NCBI GenBank assembly: GCA_900299075.1 | Contig: OMIK01000006.1 | Location: 1 to 33,413 of the forward strand | Direction: 5' to 3' | From: Chlorobi bacterium Chlorobi_1 | GTDB taxonomy: Bacteria > Bacteroidota > Chlorobiia > Chlorobiales > Chlorobiaceae | DNA length: 33,413 bases | Shown here: positions 6,885 through 15,296 of the stretch, one piece after another | Layout of the letters: every line of letters begins with the position of its first letter | Position numbering within the stretch: position 1 is the first letter of the stretch | Position numbers and translations under genes: made by a program | Notes under the pieces: model-generated | What the model was told of the DNA's origin: nothing | Databases searched by the model: none | Seen by the model: only the letters and a program-made list of their open reading frames with translations

Positions 6885-7262
6885 ATGAAACCATTTACAG
6901 CCGTTCTCGTCATCGAAGACGAGGAGGATATCCGGCAAATGATCTGCGACATCCTCGAGGATGAGGGCTACGATACCCGTCAGGCCGCCAACGGGGTCGA
7001 GGGCATGAAAGTCCTGGAGCGATCCCCGGAGATCGGCATCATCATCACCGACCTGATCATGCCCGAGAAGGAGGGAATCGAAACGATTGCCGAAATCAGG
7101 AAGGATTTCCCCGGAATCAGGATCCTGGCCATTTCAGGCGGCGGCATCTGCATGCCGGAAAATTATCTCAACCTTGCGCGAGCCCTGGGTGCGAACGCGA
7201 CCCTCAGCAAGCCGTTCGGCAGGAAGGAGCTGCTGAACGCCCTTGAAAACATCCAGCGCTGA
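6885..7262 (+). CDS. Single-domain response regulator (CheY-like receiver)
   Basis: The whole 125-residue protein is one REC domain. It has an acidic pocket Glu11/Asp12, phospho-acceptor Asp56 in TDLIMP, switch Ser84 and Lys109 in LSKPF. No output domain follows, so it acts through protein contacts or as a phosphate shuttle. Its closest relative in the window is the receiver at 11228-11590: both share TDLIMPEKEGI, AISGGG, PENYL and LGANATL. The two paralogues bracket a hybrid histidine kinase, the obvious phosphodonor. The 81-base gap after the symporter gene shows no terminator. Confidence 0.9.
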   Translation: MKPFTAVLVIEDEEDIRQMICDILEDEGYDTRQAANGVEGMKVLERSPEIGIIITDLIMPEKEGIETIAEIRKDFPGIRILAISGGGICMPENYLNLARALGANATLSKPFGRKELLNALENIQR

Positions 7263-7397
7263 GCAGGCCCCGGCAAGCAGCAGGCGGCTCTTGCGGGCCG
7301 GCATCGGAACCCTGGATGCATATCATCAATTTTGACCATTTGACGGCAGAAGTCCCCCTGCCGATCGTCCTGCAACACAGGGACCACAGTTTCAATA

Positions 7398-10300
7398 ATG
7401 CCCACAACACCAACAGAAACACCGTTCAACAAACACGCCCCCTCATCCGATATGCCCCTTCAGGAACGTATTGCCGAGCTTGAACGTCGGCTTTCAGCTG
7501 CAGAGCGGTCAGTAGCGGACCTGTCGATGGCGCTCGACGCGACCAGGGCCGCGTACTGGGAGTGGCATGTCAAAACCGGAAAGATCCGGGTAAACGAACG
7601 CTGGGCATCAATCATCGGTTACGATCTTGAGGAGCTCGGCGATACGACCATCGACTTGTGGCAGGAGCACTGCCATCCCGACGACCTGGAGCTCTCGAAC
7701 CGCCTCCTCATGGAGCACTTCGACGGAAAAACCGAGCTTTACGAGATGGAAGTGCGGATGCGCCACAAAAAGGGGCACTGGATCTGGGTCCTCGACCGGG
7801 GAAAGGTGTTCGAGCGGGATGCCGACGGCTATCCGGTACGGATGATCGGATCCCACCAGGAGATCAGCGAAAAGAAGAAGGCCGAAGATAAACTAGCCGC
7901 CAGCAGGGCCTTCGAGCGCCTGACGACGGACATCGCGAACAGGTTCAGCAACCTGCCGGCAGACCAGATCGACGATATGGTGCAGGAGACCCTGCGGCTG
8001 ATCGGCGAACAGGTGCAAGCCGACCGAGCTTACGTCTTCCTCTTCACCGACGACCTGCACCTGATGGACAACACCCACGAGTGGTGCGCCAAGGGGATCG
8101 AACCGCAGATCGACCAGCTCCAGAATCTCCCGACAGAGCTCTTTCCCTGGTGGATGAAGCAGATCAGGAGTGACCAGGTGATCCATATCCCCCGGGTCGA
8201 CCAGTTGCCGGAAGAAGCCTCGGCCGAGAAGGAGATCCTTGAAGCACAGGACATCCGGTCGCTGATCGTGATACCGCTGTCGACAGGATCCATACCGTTC
8301 GGCTACATCGGCTTCGACGCCGTCCGAAACACATCGAACTGGCAGCCTGATACGGTTTCGGTCCTGAAGCTGGCCGGCGGGGTCATCGCCAACGCGCTGC
8401 ATCGCCAGAAGATAGAGAAGGTCATCCAGGCCGAACTCGACCTGGCCATCAGGCTTAGCTCGGCCTCTTGCTTCAAGGAGACCCTTGCCGCCATCCTGAC
8501 GACCGCCCTGGAGCTCTCAGGCATGGATTCCGGCGGGATCTACATGATCGACGAAGAGAGGACGGCACTCTCCCTGGCATATCAACAGGGACTTTCACCC
8601 GACTTTATCGCCATTACGCAGCATTACCCCATCGACTCGGAAAACGGGCGCCTGGTCCTCAAGGGCGAACCGATCTACTCGAGTTACAGCGTCCTCGACC
8701 TGCCGGACAAATCACCGGGACGGATCGAGAAACTCGAAACCATCGCCATCCTGCCGGTAAGCCACCGCGGCGAGGTGGTCGCCTGCCTCAATTTGGCGTC
8801 GAGGCGTTATTCGAGCTTTCCGGGCATAGCCAGGAAAGGGCTGGAGACCATCGTCGCCCATATCGGGGATGCCATCATGCATGCCCGCCATGAGCAGCAG
8901 GTAGCGGAAACCAAGAACAACCTCGAATCGCTGTTCAATACCATCGACGACCTCCTGTTCATCGTCGGCATGGACGGCAAGGTCATCGCGACGAACGCCG
9001 CCGTCGGGAAAACCCTCGGCTACAAGCCCGGCAAAGCCGAGGGCCGGCATGTTGTCGACTTCCACCCGGCTGATCGCCAGGATGAAGCACGACTGACGAT
9101 CGGGAAGATGATCAACGGCACGGAGACCTCATGCAAGGTTCCACTGGTTACGACCGGCGGGGCGCTTGTACCGGTCGACACCAAGGTCACCAAAGGGGTC
9201 TGGGACAAGAAGCCGGTGCTGTTCGGCATCAGCAGGAACATCTCCGATCTCGTCAGGTCGCAGCAGGACCTTATTGAAAACCGGCAGCAGTTCCGGGGGC
9301 TCACCGAACTGCTGCCCCTGCCGCTTTTTGAAGTTGACAGCGACCGGAAAATCACCTATGCCAACCGTATCTGCAACGAAGCTTTCGGCTATTCCCAGAA
9401 GGAGATGGCGGGCGGGCTGCACGCTGCGGCCCTCTGCATCGAAGAGGAGCGCGGAAGGTTCTCCGAGTACCTGCAGACCATTATCGAGGACAAGGGCGGG
9501 CTTCCCGGCAACAACGAATACACCTGCATGCGCAGGGACGGCAGCCTGTTCCCAGCACTCTTCTACAGCATGCCGATCGTCAGGAACGGGAAAACCGCAG
9601 GGGCGAGCGGCATGTTCGTCGACCTGAGCGAAACGAAAACGGCGGAGGAGGCCCTCAGGAACATTGAGGTCCAGAGACGGATCACCGAGGAGTTCAGGAG
9701 CCTGATCGACAACATCCCCGGCGCCGTCTACCGGATCAGCAGCAAGGGGGTCGAGACGCTCTCGCTGCACCCCGGCTCTATGCCCGACTTTTCACCGGAG
9801 GAGTACGCGAGCGACCTCTTTGAAACGATGGCCATGCTGCATCCCGATGACCGTCACGCCTTCATCGAATCGGATATCCGCATGCGTTCGGGAAAAAATT
9901 CGGAAACCCTCGCTTACCGGATCATCGACAGGAACGGCGGTATTCACTGGATCGAGGACCGTAAAAGCTCCTCGTTCTCCCCGGACGGCACCTTCACCGG
10001 CATCGACGGCATCCTGTTCGACATCTCCAGCCGGGTCGAGTCCCAGAATGAAAAGCAGCGGCTCGAGTCGCAGCTCCGGAAATCCCAGCGCCTGGAGACC
10101 ATCGGAACGCTTGCCGGCGGCATCGCCCACGATTTCAACAACATCCTCACGCCGATCCTCGGTTACGCCGAGATGGGGACGATCAGCATCAATGAAGGGG
10201 ATCCGGTCCACGAATATTTCACCGAAATCATGCTCGCTGCTGAAAGGGCACAGAACCTGGTCTCACAGATCCTGACCTTCAGCAGGGCCCAGGATAGCAA

Positions 10301-11228
10301 GCAAGCCCCGGTCAGCGTGCAGGCTATCGTCAGCGAAGCCCTCAAACTGCTTCGCCCATCCATCCCGTCGACCATCACCATCAACCAGCATATCGACAAG
10401 GGATGCGGCAACGTGCTGGCCGACCCCTCCCAGATCCATCAGGTGATCGTCAACCTCTGCACCAATGCGTTCCACTCCATGGAAACCTCCGGCGGGACGC
10501 TCCGCATCGAGCTGAACGAAACCGTACCTGACGAAAAGATGCTGAAGGCCCTCCCCAACCTTCGAAGAAACCGGCATATCTGCCTGAAGGTCTCGGATAC
10601 CGGCAGCGGGATGGATGAATCCACGATGGAGCGGGTGTTCGAACCCTTCTTCACGACCAAGTCGGTCGACAAGGGGACGGGGCTCGGCTTGTCGGTCGTC
10701 CACGGGATCATCGTCAGCTGCAACGGCGAGATCACGGTCGAAAGCGTTCCCGGGAAAGGAACGACCTTCTGCGTCTACCTGCCGGTGATCGATGAAAAAA
10801 GCACGGGTCAGCGCATCGATCCGCTCCCGGCAAAAGGAAGCGGGCACATCCTCTTCGTCGACGACGAGAAGCCCGCGATCCAGATGATGACCATCATGCT
10901 GGGCAAACTCGGCTTCTCCGTCGAAGCCAAAAGCTCCCCCATCGAAGCGCTCCAGCTTTTCATGGAGGATCCTGCAAGGTTCGACCTGGTCATCACCGAC
11001 CTTACCATGCCCGAAATGACCGGACTGCAGCTCGCCGGGGAGCTTCGAAAGGCAAACCCGAACATCCCCGTCATCATGATGACCGGATACGGCAAGAACA
11101 TCGAATATACCATGCCCCTCAACCGTTACGGGATCAGCAAGCTGCTGAAAAAGCCGGTGAAGCTTGCCTTGCTTGCCTCCACGGTCAATGAACTCCTCTT
11201 TGACAACAACCATCAACAGCTACCATAA
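7398..11228 (+). CDS. Hybrid sensor histidine kinase, PAS-GAF-GAF-PAS-PAS-PAS-HisKA-HATPase-REC
   Basis: This 1276-residue cytoplasmic sensor kinase has no membrane helix. Approximate order: short coiled coil 19-45, PAS 48-150, GAF 172-338, GAF 345-500, PAS 502-624, PAS 625-752, PAS 753-885, HisKA with phospho-His911 in AHDFNN, then HATPase_c with DTGSGM, FEPFFTTK and GTGLGLS. A C-terminal receiver carries Asp1201 in ITDLTMP. The GAF domains lack an obvious conserved chromophore cysteine that I could identify, so a bilin ligand is not claimed; PAS/GAF ligands are unknown. The stop overlaps the next receiver gene's ATG by one base (TAATG), linking kinase and partner. The start at 7398 has a weak ribosome site; an ATG at 7452 is possible. 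Confidence 0.92.
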   Translation: MPTTPTETPFNKHAPSSDMPLQERIAELERRLSAAERSVADLSMALDATRAAYWEWHVKTGKIRVNERWASIIGYDLEELGDTTIDLWQEHCHPDDLELSNRLLMEHFDGKTELYEMEVRMRHKKGHWIWVLDRGKVFERDADGYPVRMIGSHQEISEKKKAEDKLAASRAFERLTTDIANRFSNLPADQIDDMVQETLRLIGEQVQADRAYVFLFTDDLHLMDNTHEWCAKGIEPQIDQLQNLPTELFPWWMKQIRSDQVIHIPRVDQLPEEASAEKEILEAQDIRSLIVIPLSTGSIPFGYIGFDAVRNTSNWQPDTVSVLKLAGGVIANALHRQKIEKVIQAELDLAIRLSSASCFKETLAAILTTALELSGMDSGGIYMIDEERTALSLAYQQGLSPDFIAITQHYPIDSENGRLVLKGEPIYSSYSVLDLPDKSPGRIEKLETIAILPVSHRGEVVACLNLASRRYSSFPGIARKGLETIVAHIGDAIMHARHEQQVAETKNNLESLFNTIDDLLFIVGMDGKVIATNAAVGKTLGYKPGKAEGRHVVDFHPADRQDEARLTIGKMINGTETSCKVPLVTTGGALVPVDTKVTKGVWDKKPVLFGISRNISDLVRSQQDLIENRQQFRGLTELLPLPLFEVDSDRKITYANRICNEAFGYSQKEMAGGLHAAALCIEEERGRFSEYLQTIIEDKGGLPGNNEYTCMRRDGSLFPALFYSMPIVRNGKTAGASGMFVDLSETKTAEEALRNIEVQRRITEEFRSLIDNIPGAVYRISSKGVETLSLHPGSMPDFSPEEYASDLFETMAMLHPDDRHAFIESDIRMRSGKNSETLAYRIIDRNGGIHWIEDRKSSSFSPDGTFTGIDGILFDISSRVESQNEKQRLESQLRKSQRLETIGTLAGGIAHDFNNILTPILGYAEMGTISINEGDPVHEYFTEIMLAAERAQNLVSQILTFSRAQDSKQAPVSVQAIVSEALKLLRPSIPSTITINQHIDKGCGNVLADPSQIHQVIVNLCTNAFHSMETSGGTLRIELNETVPDEKMLKALPNLRRNRHICLKVSDTGSGMDESTMERVFEPFFTTKSVDKGTGLGLSVVHGIIVSCNGEITVESVPGKGTTFCVYLPVIDEKSTGQRIDPLPAKGSGHILFVDDEKPAIQMMTIMLGKLGFSVEAKSSPIEALQLFMEDPARFDLVITDLTMPEMTGLQLAGELRKANPNIPVIMMTGYGKNIEYTMPLNRYGISKLLKKPVKLALLASTVNELLFDNNHQQLP

Positions 11229-11590
11229 TGAAAATACTCGTCATCGACGACGATGCTTCGGTCAGGAAGTTCATCGTCACCACGCTGAAGCGCGAAAACC
11301 ATACCGTTTTCGAGGCCGAAAACGGTGCAGAAGGCCTGAAGGTGCTTCAGCAGGAGCGGGATATCAACACGATCATCACCGACCTGATCATGCCGGAGAA
11401 GGAGGGGATCGCAACCATCGTCGAGGTCAGGAAACTGAACCCCTCGGTCAAAATCATGGCCATCTCCGGTGGAGGCAAGGTCGGCCCGGAAAACTACCTC
11501 GTGCTCGCCGACGCGCTCGGCGCGAACGCAACCCTGAAAAAACCGTTCAGCGGCCAGGAGCTGCTCATGAGCCTGAAACTCATGGAGTGA
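11228..11590 (+). CDS. Single-domain response regulator, paralogue of the receiver at 6885
   Basis: This 120-residue receiver-only protein has an acidic cluster Asp7-Asp9, phospho-Asp52 in TDLIMP, a switch Ser in AISGGG and Lys in LKKPF. It is translationally coupled to the hybrid kinase through a TAATG overlap, so it is the best candidate for its direct phosphate acceptor. It shares unusual motifs (GGG...PENYL, LGANATL) with the receiver upstream of the kinase, which points to gene duplication. It ends 109 bases before a chlorosome envelope gene on the same strand, which may or may not be co-transcribed. Confidence 0.9.
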   Translation: MKILVIDDDASVRKFIVTTLKRENHTVFEAENGAEGLKVLQQERDINTIITDLIMPEKEGIATIVEVRKLNPSVKIMAISGGGKVGPENYLVLADALGANATLKKPFSGQELLMSLKLME

Positions 11591-11699
11591 TCGCATCATC
11601 GACAGCCTGTTGATGGCCGTGCTGCAATTGAGTACATTGAGGAAGGGAATACCTCCTGTCCCTGTTGTTGCTTCTAAAACAGAACAAGAGGAGACCATC

Positions 11700-12077
11700 A
11701 TGGCAAATGAGGCAAACATCAAGCCAGCGCAACCGATAGCCGCTGCGGCACAAAGCCTGGCAGACCTGGGAGCAATTCAGGTCAACCTGGCGGTGAAGAG
11801 CATCGAGGCATTGACGCCGGTAACCGTCACGCTTTCCAGAACCATGGCCGAGCTGTTTGCAGCATCGGTCAACCTGGCGGGAACGGCTGCAGGCATGGCC
11901 GTAGGGGTCGTAACCTCCGCCGGGGGAACGCTCCTGAACGCGATGGTGCCCATCGCCGTTGCGCCCTTGAAGGTCATGGGCAGCCTTGCAGGAGCCCTGG
12001 TATCGACGGCGCAATCCGGATTCGTGTTCATGCTCAACGCCATCGGAAGCCTGTTCCCGGCACGAAAGCCCGCATGA
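11700..12077 (+). CDS. Chlorosome envelope protein, CsmC/CsmD type
   Basis: The product is 125 residues. The start at 11700 is set by GAGGAG five to ten bases upstream. The N-terminus MANEANIKPAQPIAAAAQSLADLG is followed by IQVNLAVKSIEALTPVTVTLS and long Ala/Gly/Val-rich hydrophobic helices, the make-up of the CsmC/CsmD branch of chlorosome envelope proteins. CsmC is usually encoded just before csmA. Here no csmA follows and a strong terminator comes 18 bases after the stop, so CsmD or a lineage-specific paralogue is at least as likely as CsmC. It lies downstream of the kinase/receiver genes, which leaves open control of antenna size by that system. Confidence 0.75.
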   Translation: MANEANIKPAQPIAAAAQSLADLGAIQVNLAVKSIEALTPVTVTLSRTMAELFAASVNLAGTAAGMAVGVVTSAGGTLLNAMVPIAVAPLKVMGSLAGALVSTAQSGFVFMLNAIGSLFPARKPA

Positions 12078-12095
12078 TCCGGTAGACGCTCCATC

Positions 12096-12139
12096 AAAAA
12101 CAGAGAGGGCATGTCCTGCGACATGCCCTCTCTGTTTTT
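12096..12139. terminator. Bidirectional Rho-independent terminator, 20-bp perfect stem
   Basis: AAAAACAGAGAGGGCATGTC pairs perfectly with its complement at 12120-12139 around the 4-base loop CTGC. A-tracts and T-tracts are part of both arms, so it works on either strand. It serves the chlorosome gene ending at 12077 and the convergent SDR gene ending at 12151. Confidence 0.95.
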
Positions 12140-12150
12140 GTATCTGTCCA

Positions 12151-12852
12151 TCAGCCGGCCAGGCGTTTGAAACATCCTTCGAGGCTCTCCTGCGGCTCCT
12201 CGGCCTCGCTGACCACCTCGAAAGTCTGGTTCCTGGCCTTGCCAGCCCAGAGCGACAGCACGGCCAGCTCCGCAACGTCCGACCTGTTGGTCCAGCCGTT
12301 CCATATCCTGTCCCCCTGGTCCACACGAAGCCGGTGCTGCAGCGGCTCGCCGTCCTTCAGCCCTCCCGGGCGGATAACCGTGTAGGAACGCCCTTCACGG
12401 CCGAACACTTCGCGGAGATGGTTCTCGGCGGCAAGCTTCATCGAGAGCACGCCGCCGAACAGGTTGAGCGGATGGAACCACTTCGTCACCGCAATGGAGC
12501 TCACCATGGCGAAATGCCTGACCCCCGCCCTGGCTGCTTCGTCGATGAGCAGGATGGTGCCGTCGCGATCGACCTCTCCGGGCGACGACTCCCCGCTGAT
12601 CGTGCTCGAACCAAGGGCGGAGATGACCGCTTCGCATCCGGTGACGGCCCTTGCCACCGCTTCCCGGTCCTGCACCCGCCCGACGGCCACATCGACTTCC
12701 GTGCCGAAAAGCTCCTGCGCTTTACGAATTGACCGCGACAGCACCCGTACCCGGATGCCGTAATGAAGCAGCCGCCTGACGACCCAGCTGCCTGTCCGTC
12801 CGGTTGCCCCTGCAACCAGCACCACGCCGCCGAAACTCTTGCCGGTATCCAT
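12151..12852 (-). CDS. NAD(P)-binding atypical SDR (NmrA/Tic62-like)
   Basis: This is a 233-residue Rossmann-fold protein. The start at 12852 is fixed by AAGGAGG four bases upstream; the open frame continues 25 codons further without support. The dinucleotide motif is GATGRTG at residues 15-21, then VISALGSS, a strand with MVSSIAVTKW and YTVIRPGGL. The catalytic Tyr-x3-Lys of classical SDRs is not evident, as is common in the NmrA/Tic62-like branch of atypical SDRs, many of which bind NADP(H) and act as redox-linked regulators or reductases. It is convergent with the chlorosome gene and divergent from the pentapeptide-repeat gene. The substrate is unknown. Confidence 0.82.
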   Translation of the reverse strand: MDTGKSFGGVVLVAGATGRTGSWVVRRLLHYGIRVRVLSRSIRKAQELFGTEVDVAVGRVQDREAVARAVTGCEAVISALGSSTISGESSPGEVDRDGTILLIDEAARAGVRHFAMVSSIAVTKWFHPLNLFGGVLSMKLAAENHLREVFGREGRSYTVIRPGGLKDGEPLQHRLRVDQGDRIWNGWTNRSDVAELAVLSLWAGKARNQTFEVVSEAEEPQESLEGCFKRLAG

Positions 12853-13026
12853 AACGCCTCCTTTTTCCGTATGATCAGTAACTTCCTTTTCTTTGGAAAA
12901 CGCAGAGGCATCCCCTTCCGTTTCCAATGGTACCCGAGCTTTCGACGCAAGGTTCTCTCCCCCCTTTTACGTAACTTTCCTGAAGGTCGCCACCCCACGC
13001 TCCCCTCCACAGAACGCCACACGAAC

Positions 13027-14343
13027 ATGAACATGCCGAAACACCTGCGCCCCCTGCTTCCGATCGCCCTCTCCGCAGCCCTCTTCTCGACGGCACGCGC
13101 ATTCGACCGGGACCAGCTCAACCTCCTCCAGAAAAGCGTTGCCGAATGGAACGCCATGAGGGCGGCGCGACCCGACAGGAAGATCGACCTGTCGAAAGCA
13201 AACCTCGAGAACGCCCGGCTCGAAAACGCCGACCTTTCCGGGGCCAACCTCTCGAAGGCGGAGTTGAGCGGCGCAAACCTCAACCACTCGAGCCTCAGCA
13301 GGGCTAACCTCTCCATGGCCTACCTGAAAAAAGCGAACATGAAGGGCGCAGACCTGACGAACGCATGGATGAAGGATGCCGTCATGAACGGCGCATTCAT
13401 GGAGGAGGCACGGCTAGCCGGCGCCAACCTCGCCTGGGCGAACCTCAGGTGGGCGAAACTTGCCGGAGCCGACCTGCGCAAGGCGAACATGGAGGAGGCG
13501 AACCTGTTCGAAGCCGACCTTGAGCGTACGGACATCAGAGGCGCCCTGTTGACCAGGTCCAGATTTCTCGAACTCGCATCGCTGAAAGACGCCAGGGTAT
13601 CGAACAATACCATCCTGCCGTCAGGCCAGGCCGCAGACGGCTCATGGGCGGGCAGGCACGATGCACGTTTCAGCAGGGAAGCGGACGCCCCTCCGCCGGT
13701 GTTCGTCCCTCCCGTCGAACCTGCACCGGCATCACCCGCCAAAGAGCTTCCTGCGGGCAAGCTTCACACCCAGCCGGCCAATGGCCCCGAAATCAAGGAG
13801 GTAAAGGCCTGGAACACCATGAGGAGCTCCAACCCGGAGATGAAGATCGAGCTGAAGGAGGAGAAGCTGGGGGATACCGACCTCAGGGAGGTCGACCTGC
13901 GCAAGGCGACGCTCTCGGGATCAGACTTCTCGGGATCGAACCTGAACGGGGCAAACCTCGAAGGCGCGATGCTCAATGGCGTGAACTTCCACAAGGCGGA
14001 TATGGTGCGGGCAAACCTGAAGGGGGCGGAGCTGGCCGGGGCCAATTTCGACCGGGCTTACCTGGAGGGTGCCCAGCTTGCCAACGCGAACCTGGCCGGG
14101 GCGCTGTTTTTCGGGGCGGTTCTCCACGGAGCGAACCTTGACGGCGCCAACCTCAGCAAAGCATCCCTCTTCGACGCGAACCTTGACCATGCATCGCTCA
14201 AGGGCGCAAACCTGACCGGGGCAACGCTGACCGGCGCGAACCTCAACGGCGCGGTCCTCTCCCCCGAAACGATACTGCCCTCTGGCGAGAAGGCCACCAG
14301 GGGCTGGGCTTCGCGTCACGATGCGATCTTCAGCGACCGATAG
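13027..14343 (+). CDS. Exported pentapeptide-repeat protein with two duplicated modules
   Basis: This 438-residue protein has a signal peptide (hydrophobic LLPIALSAALFSTARA, cut likely before FDRD), so it is periplasmic. Two A(D/N)LxxA-type pentapeptide solenoids, about residues 55-185 and 285-410, are joined by a Pro-rich linker around 220-250. Each module starts with a W-N-x-M-R helix (EWNAMR, AWNTMR) and ends with the same cap: TILPSG, then W..RHDA.FS, near 195 and 414. The gene is thus an internal duplication of one roughly 190-residue unit. Pentapeptide solenoids are scaffolds; DNA-gyrase mimicry as in MfpA/Qnr is unlikely in an exported protein. The start at 13027 (or 13033) gives the signal peptide. 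Confidence 0.88.
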   Translation: MNMPKHLRPLLPIALSAALFSTARAFDRDQLNLLQKSVAEWNAMRAARPDRKIDLSKANLENARLENADLSGANLSKAELSGANLNHSSLSRANLSMAYLKKANMKGADLTNAWMKDAVMNGAFMEEARLAGANLAWANLRWAKLAGADLRKANMEEANLFEADLERTDIRGALLTRSRFLELASLKDARVSNNTILPSGQAADGSWAGRHDARFSREADAPPPVFVPPVEPAPASPAKELPAGKLHTQPANGPEIKEVKAWNTMRSSNPEMKIELKEEKLGDTDLREVDLRKATLSGSDFSGSNLNGANLEGAMLNGVNFHKADMVRANLKGAELAGANFDRAYLEGAQLANANLAGALFFGAVLHGANLDGANLSKASLFDANLDHASLKGANLTGATLTGANLNGAVLSPETILPSGEKATRGWASRHDAIFSDR

Positions 14344-14399
14344 GCGCTCCCGTAACCCTTGCCGAAGCGAACCGGCAGGAAAGACAATGGAGAAACGAA

Positions 14400-14633
14400 A
14401 TGGCAAACATCCTCGTCGCAAGCTACTACAGCAGATGGGACCTGACCGGCCACAAGGGCAGGATCGCCCTGTACGACTCGAGCAACCTGCTGATCGAGAA
14501 TCACCTGTTCACCGATCCTGCGGAATTCCAGGTAGTGGCAAGCATGCTTCGAAACGAAAAACCGCTCTGGTTCGATACCGATGTCAAGCACCTGCGAACC
14601 GGATCGGAACCTGTCGGAGAAGGGGAGAAGTGA
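14400..14633 (+). CDS. Small conserved-looking protein, unknown function
   Basis: This is a 77-residue soluble protein (MANILVASYYSRWDLTGHKG...). A GGAG 8 bases before the ATG supports translation. It has mixed alpha/beta character with IALYDSSNLLIENHLF and a charged tail. I do not recognise a family. It follows the pentapeptide-repeat gene by 56 bases on the same strand and ends 18 bases short of the convergent gene ending at 14652. Confidence 0.6.
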   Translation: MANILVASYYSRWDLTGHKGRIALYDSSNLLIENHLFTDPAEFQVVASMLRNEKPLWFDTDVKHLRTGSEPVGEGEK

Positions 14634-14651
14634 CCGAAGGGCAGGACAGGG

Positions 14652-14930
14652 TCATTCAGGGAAACGCTTCCTGTGCAACAGCAGTTGCAGCGGGTGGGCT
14701 TTGCTGATGTTCGGGTCGCTGGCTGTCAGGATATGCTTTTTACCCGTTCGGGTAACCACCTCGATTGTGCCGTCGCTGTTGACTGATGTCACCTTCCAGT
14801 ATTTGTCCACGACATAGTGGTAATGCTCCCCGTTCGCGAGAGGATAGACCTCCCTGGCCCTCGGACCAGGGGATGCCGAGCTTTTGGGCTTATGGTAGAC
14901 GATGGGATCCCCCACCCTGAAACGCGCCAT
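14652..14930 (-). CDS. Conserved hypothetical protein (SPGPRAR...VVDKYW type)
   Basis: This is a 92-residue basic protein. A GGAAGGA about 7-13 bases upstream supports the start. The sequence has the feel of a small SH3-like or Tudor-like barrel: VGDPIVYHK at the start, then SPGPRAREVYPL, YVVDKYWKV, a turn SDGTIEVVTRTGKKH and DPN. I recall similar small proteins in several phyla without known function, but cannot name a family. Its upstream region is the gene-free stretch 14931-15576. Confidence 0.65.
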   Translation of the reverse strand: MARFRVGDPIVYHKPKSSASPGPRAREVYPLANGEHYHYVVDKYWKVTSVNSDGTIEVVTRTGKKHILTASDPNISKAHPLQLLLHRKRFPE

Positions 14931-15268
14931 CCATCAATCCTTCCGCGACCGGCGCGGGGAAAAAGGTTCATCGAAGCAGCTATACAGCATAGTAACGAAA
15001 AATAGATAATAATATTTCCGCCTTTTGCCGGGGCCAACGCTTTTTTTCCGATCAATCCCTCCCCATCGGGCCCGTCAGGAGCGCCATATGCCCCGGGGTT
15101 GAAACCGGCACCAGGTTTTCGATAACGATAGCGGCTCCGGTTTCGATACCTATACCCATCGCCGGGGAAGGAGCTGCGGCGTACTGCCTTTGCCACGACA
15201 CCGGCCCCTCGGGACCCATATGGCTAGCTATTGTGTGCCCTATTCCCGGAGGATTCTTCGAAAAGCAT

Positions 15269-15296
15269 AAAAAAAAAGCGGCCAGGCGGCCGCTTT
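15269..15296 (-). terminator. Rho-independent terminator of the candidate small RNA
   Basis: The 9-bp stem AAAGCGGCC/GGCCGCTTT with a 4-base loop is followed on the minus strand by a run of T (nine in all, counting the stem's last three). The plus strand has no T-run, so it serves minus-strand transcription only. Confidence 0.85.

Noticed and set aside
5511-6938. 475-codon minus-strand open frame opposite the symporter gene
   Set aside because: The translation is hydrophilic Glu/Arg/Asp-rich nonsense opposite a clear SSS-family carrier.
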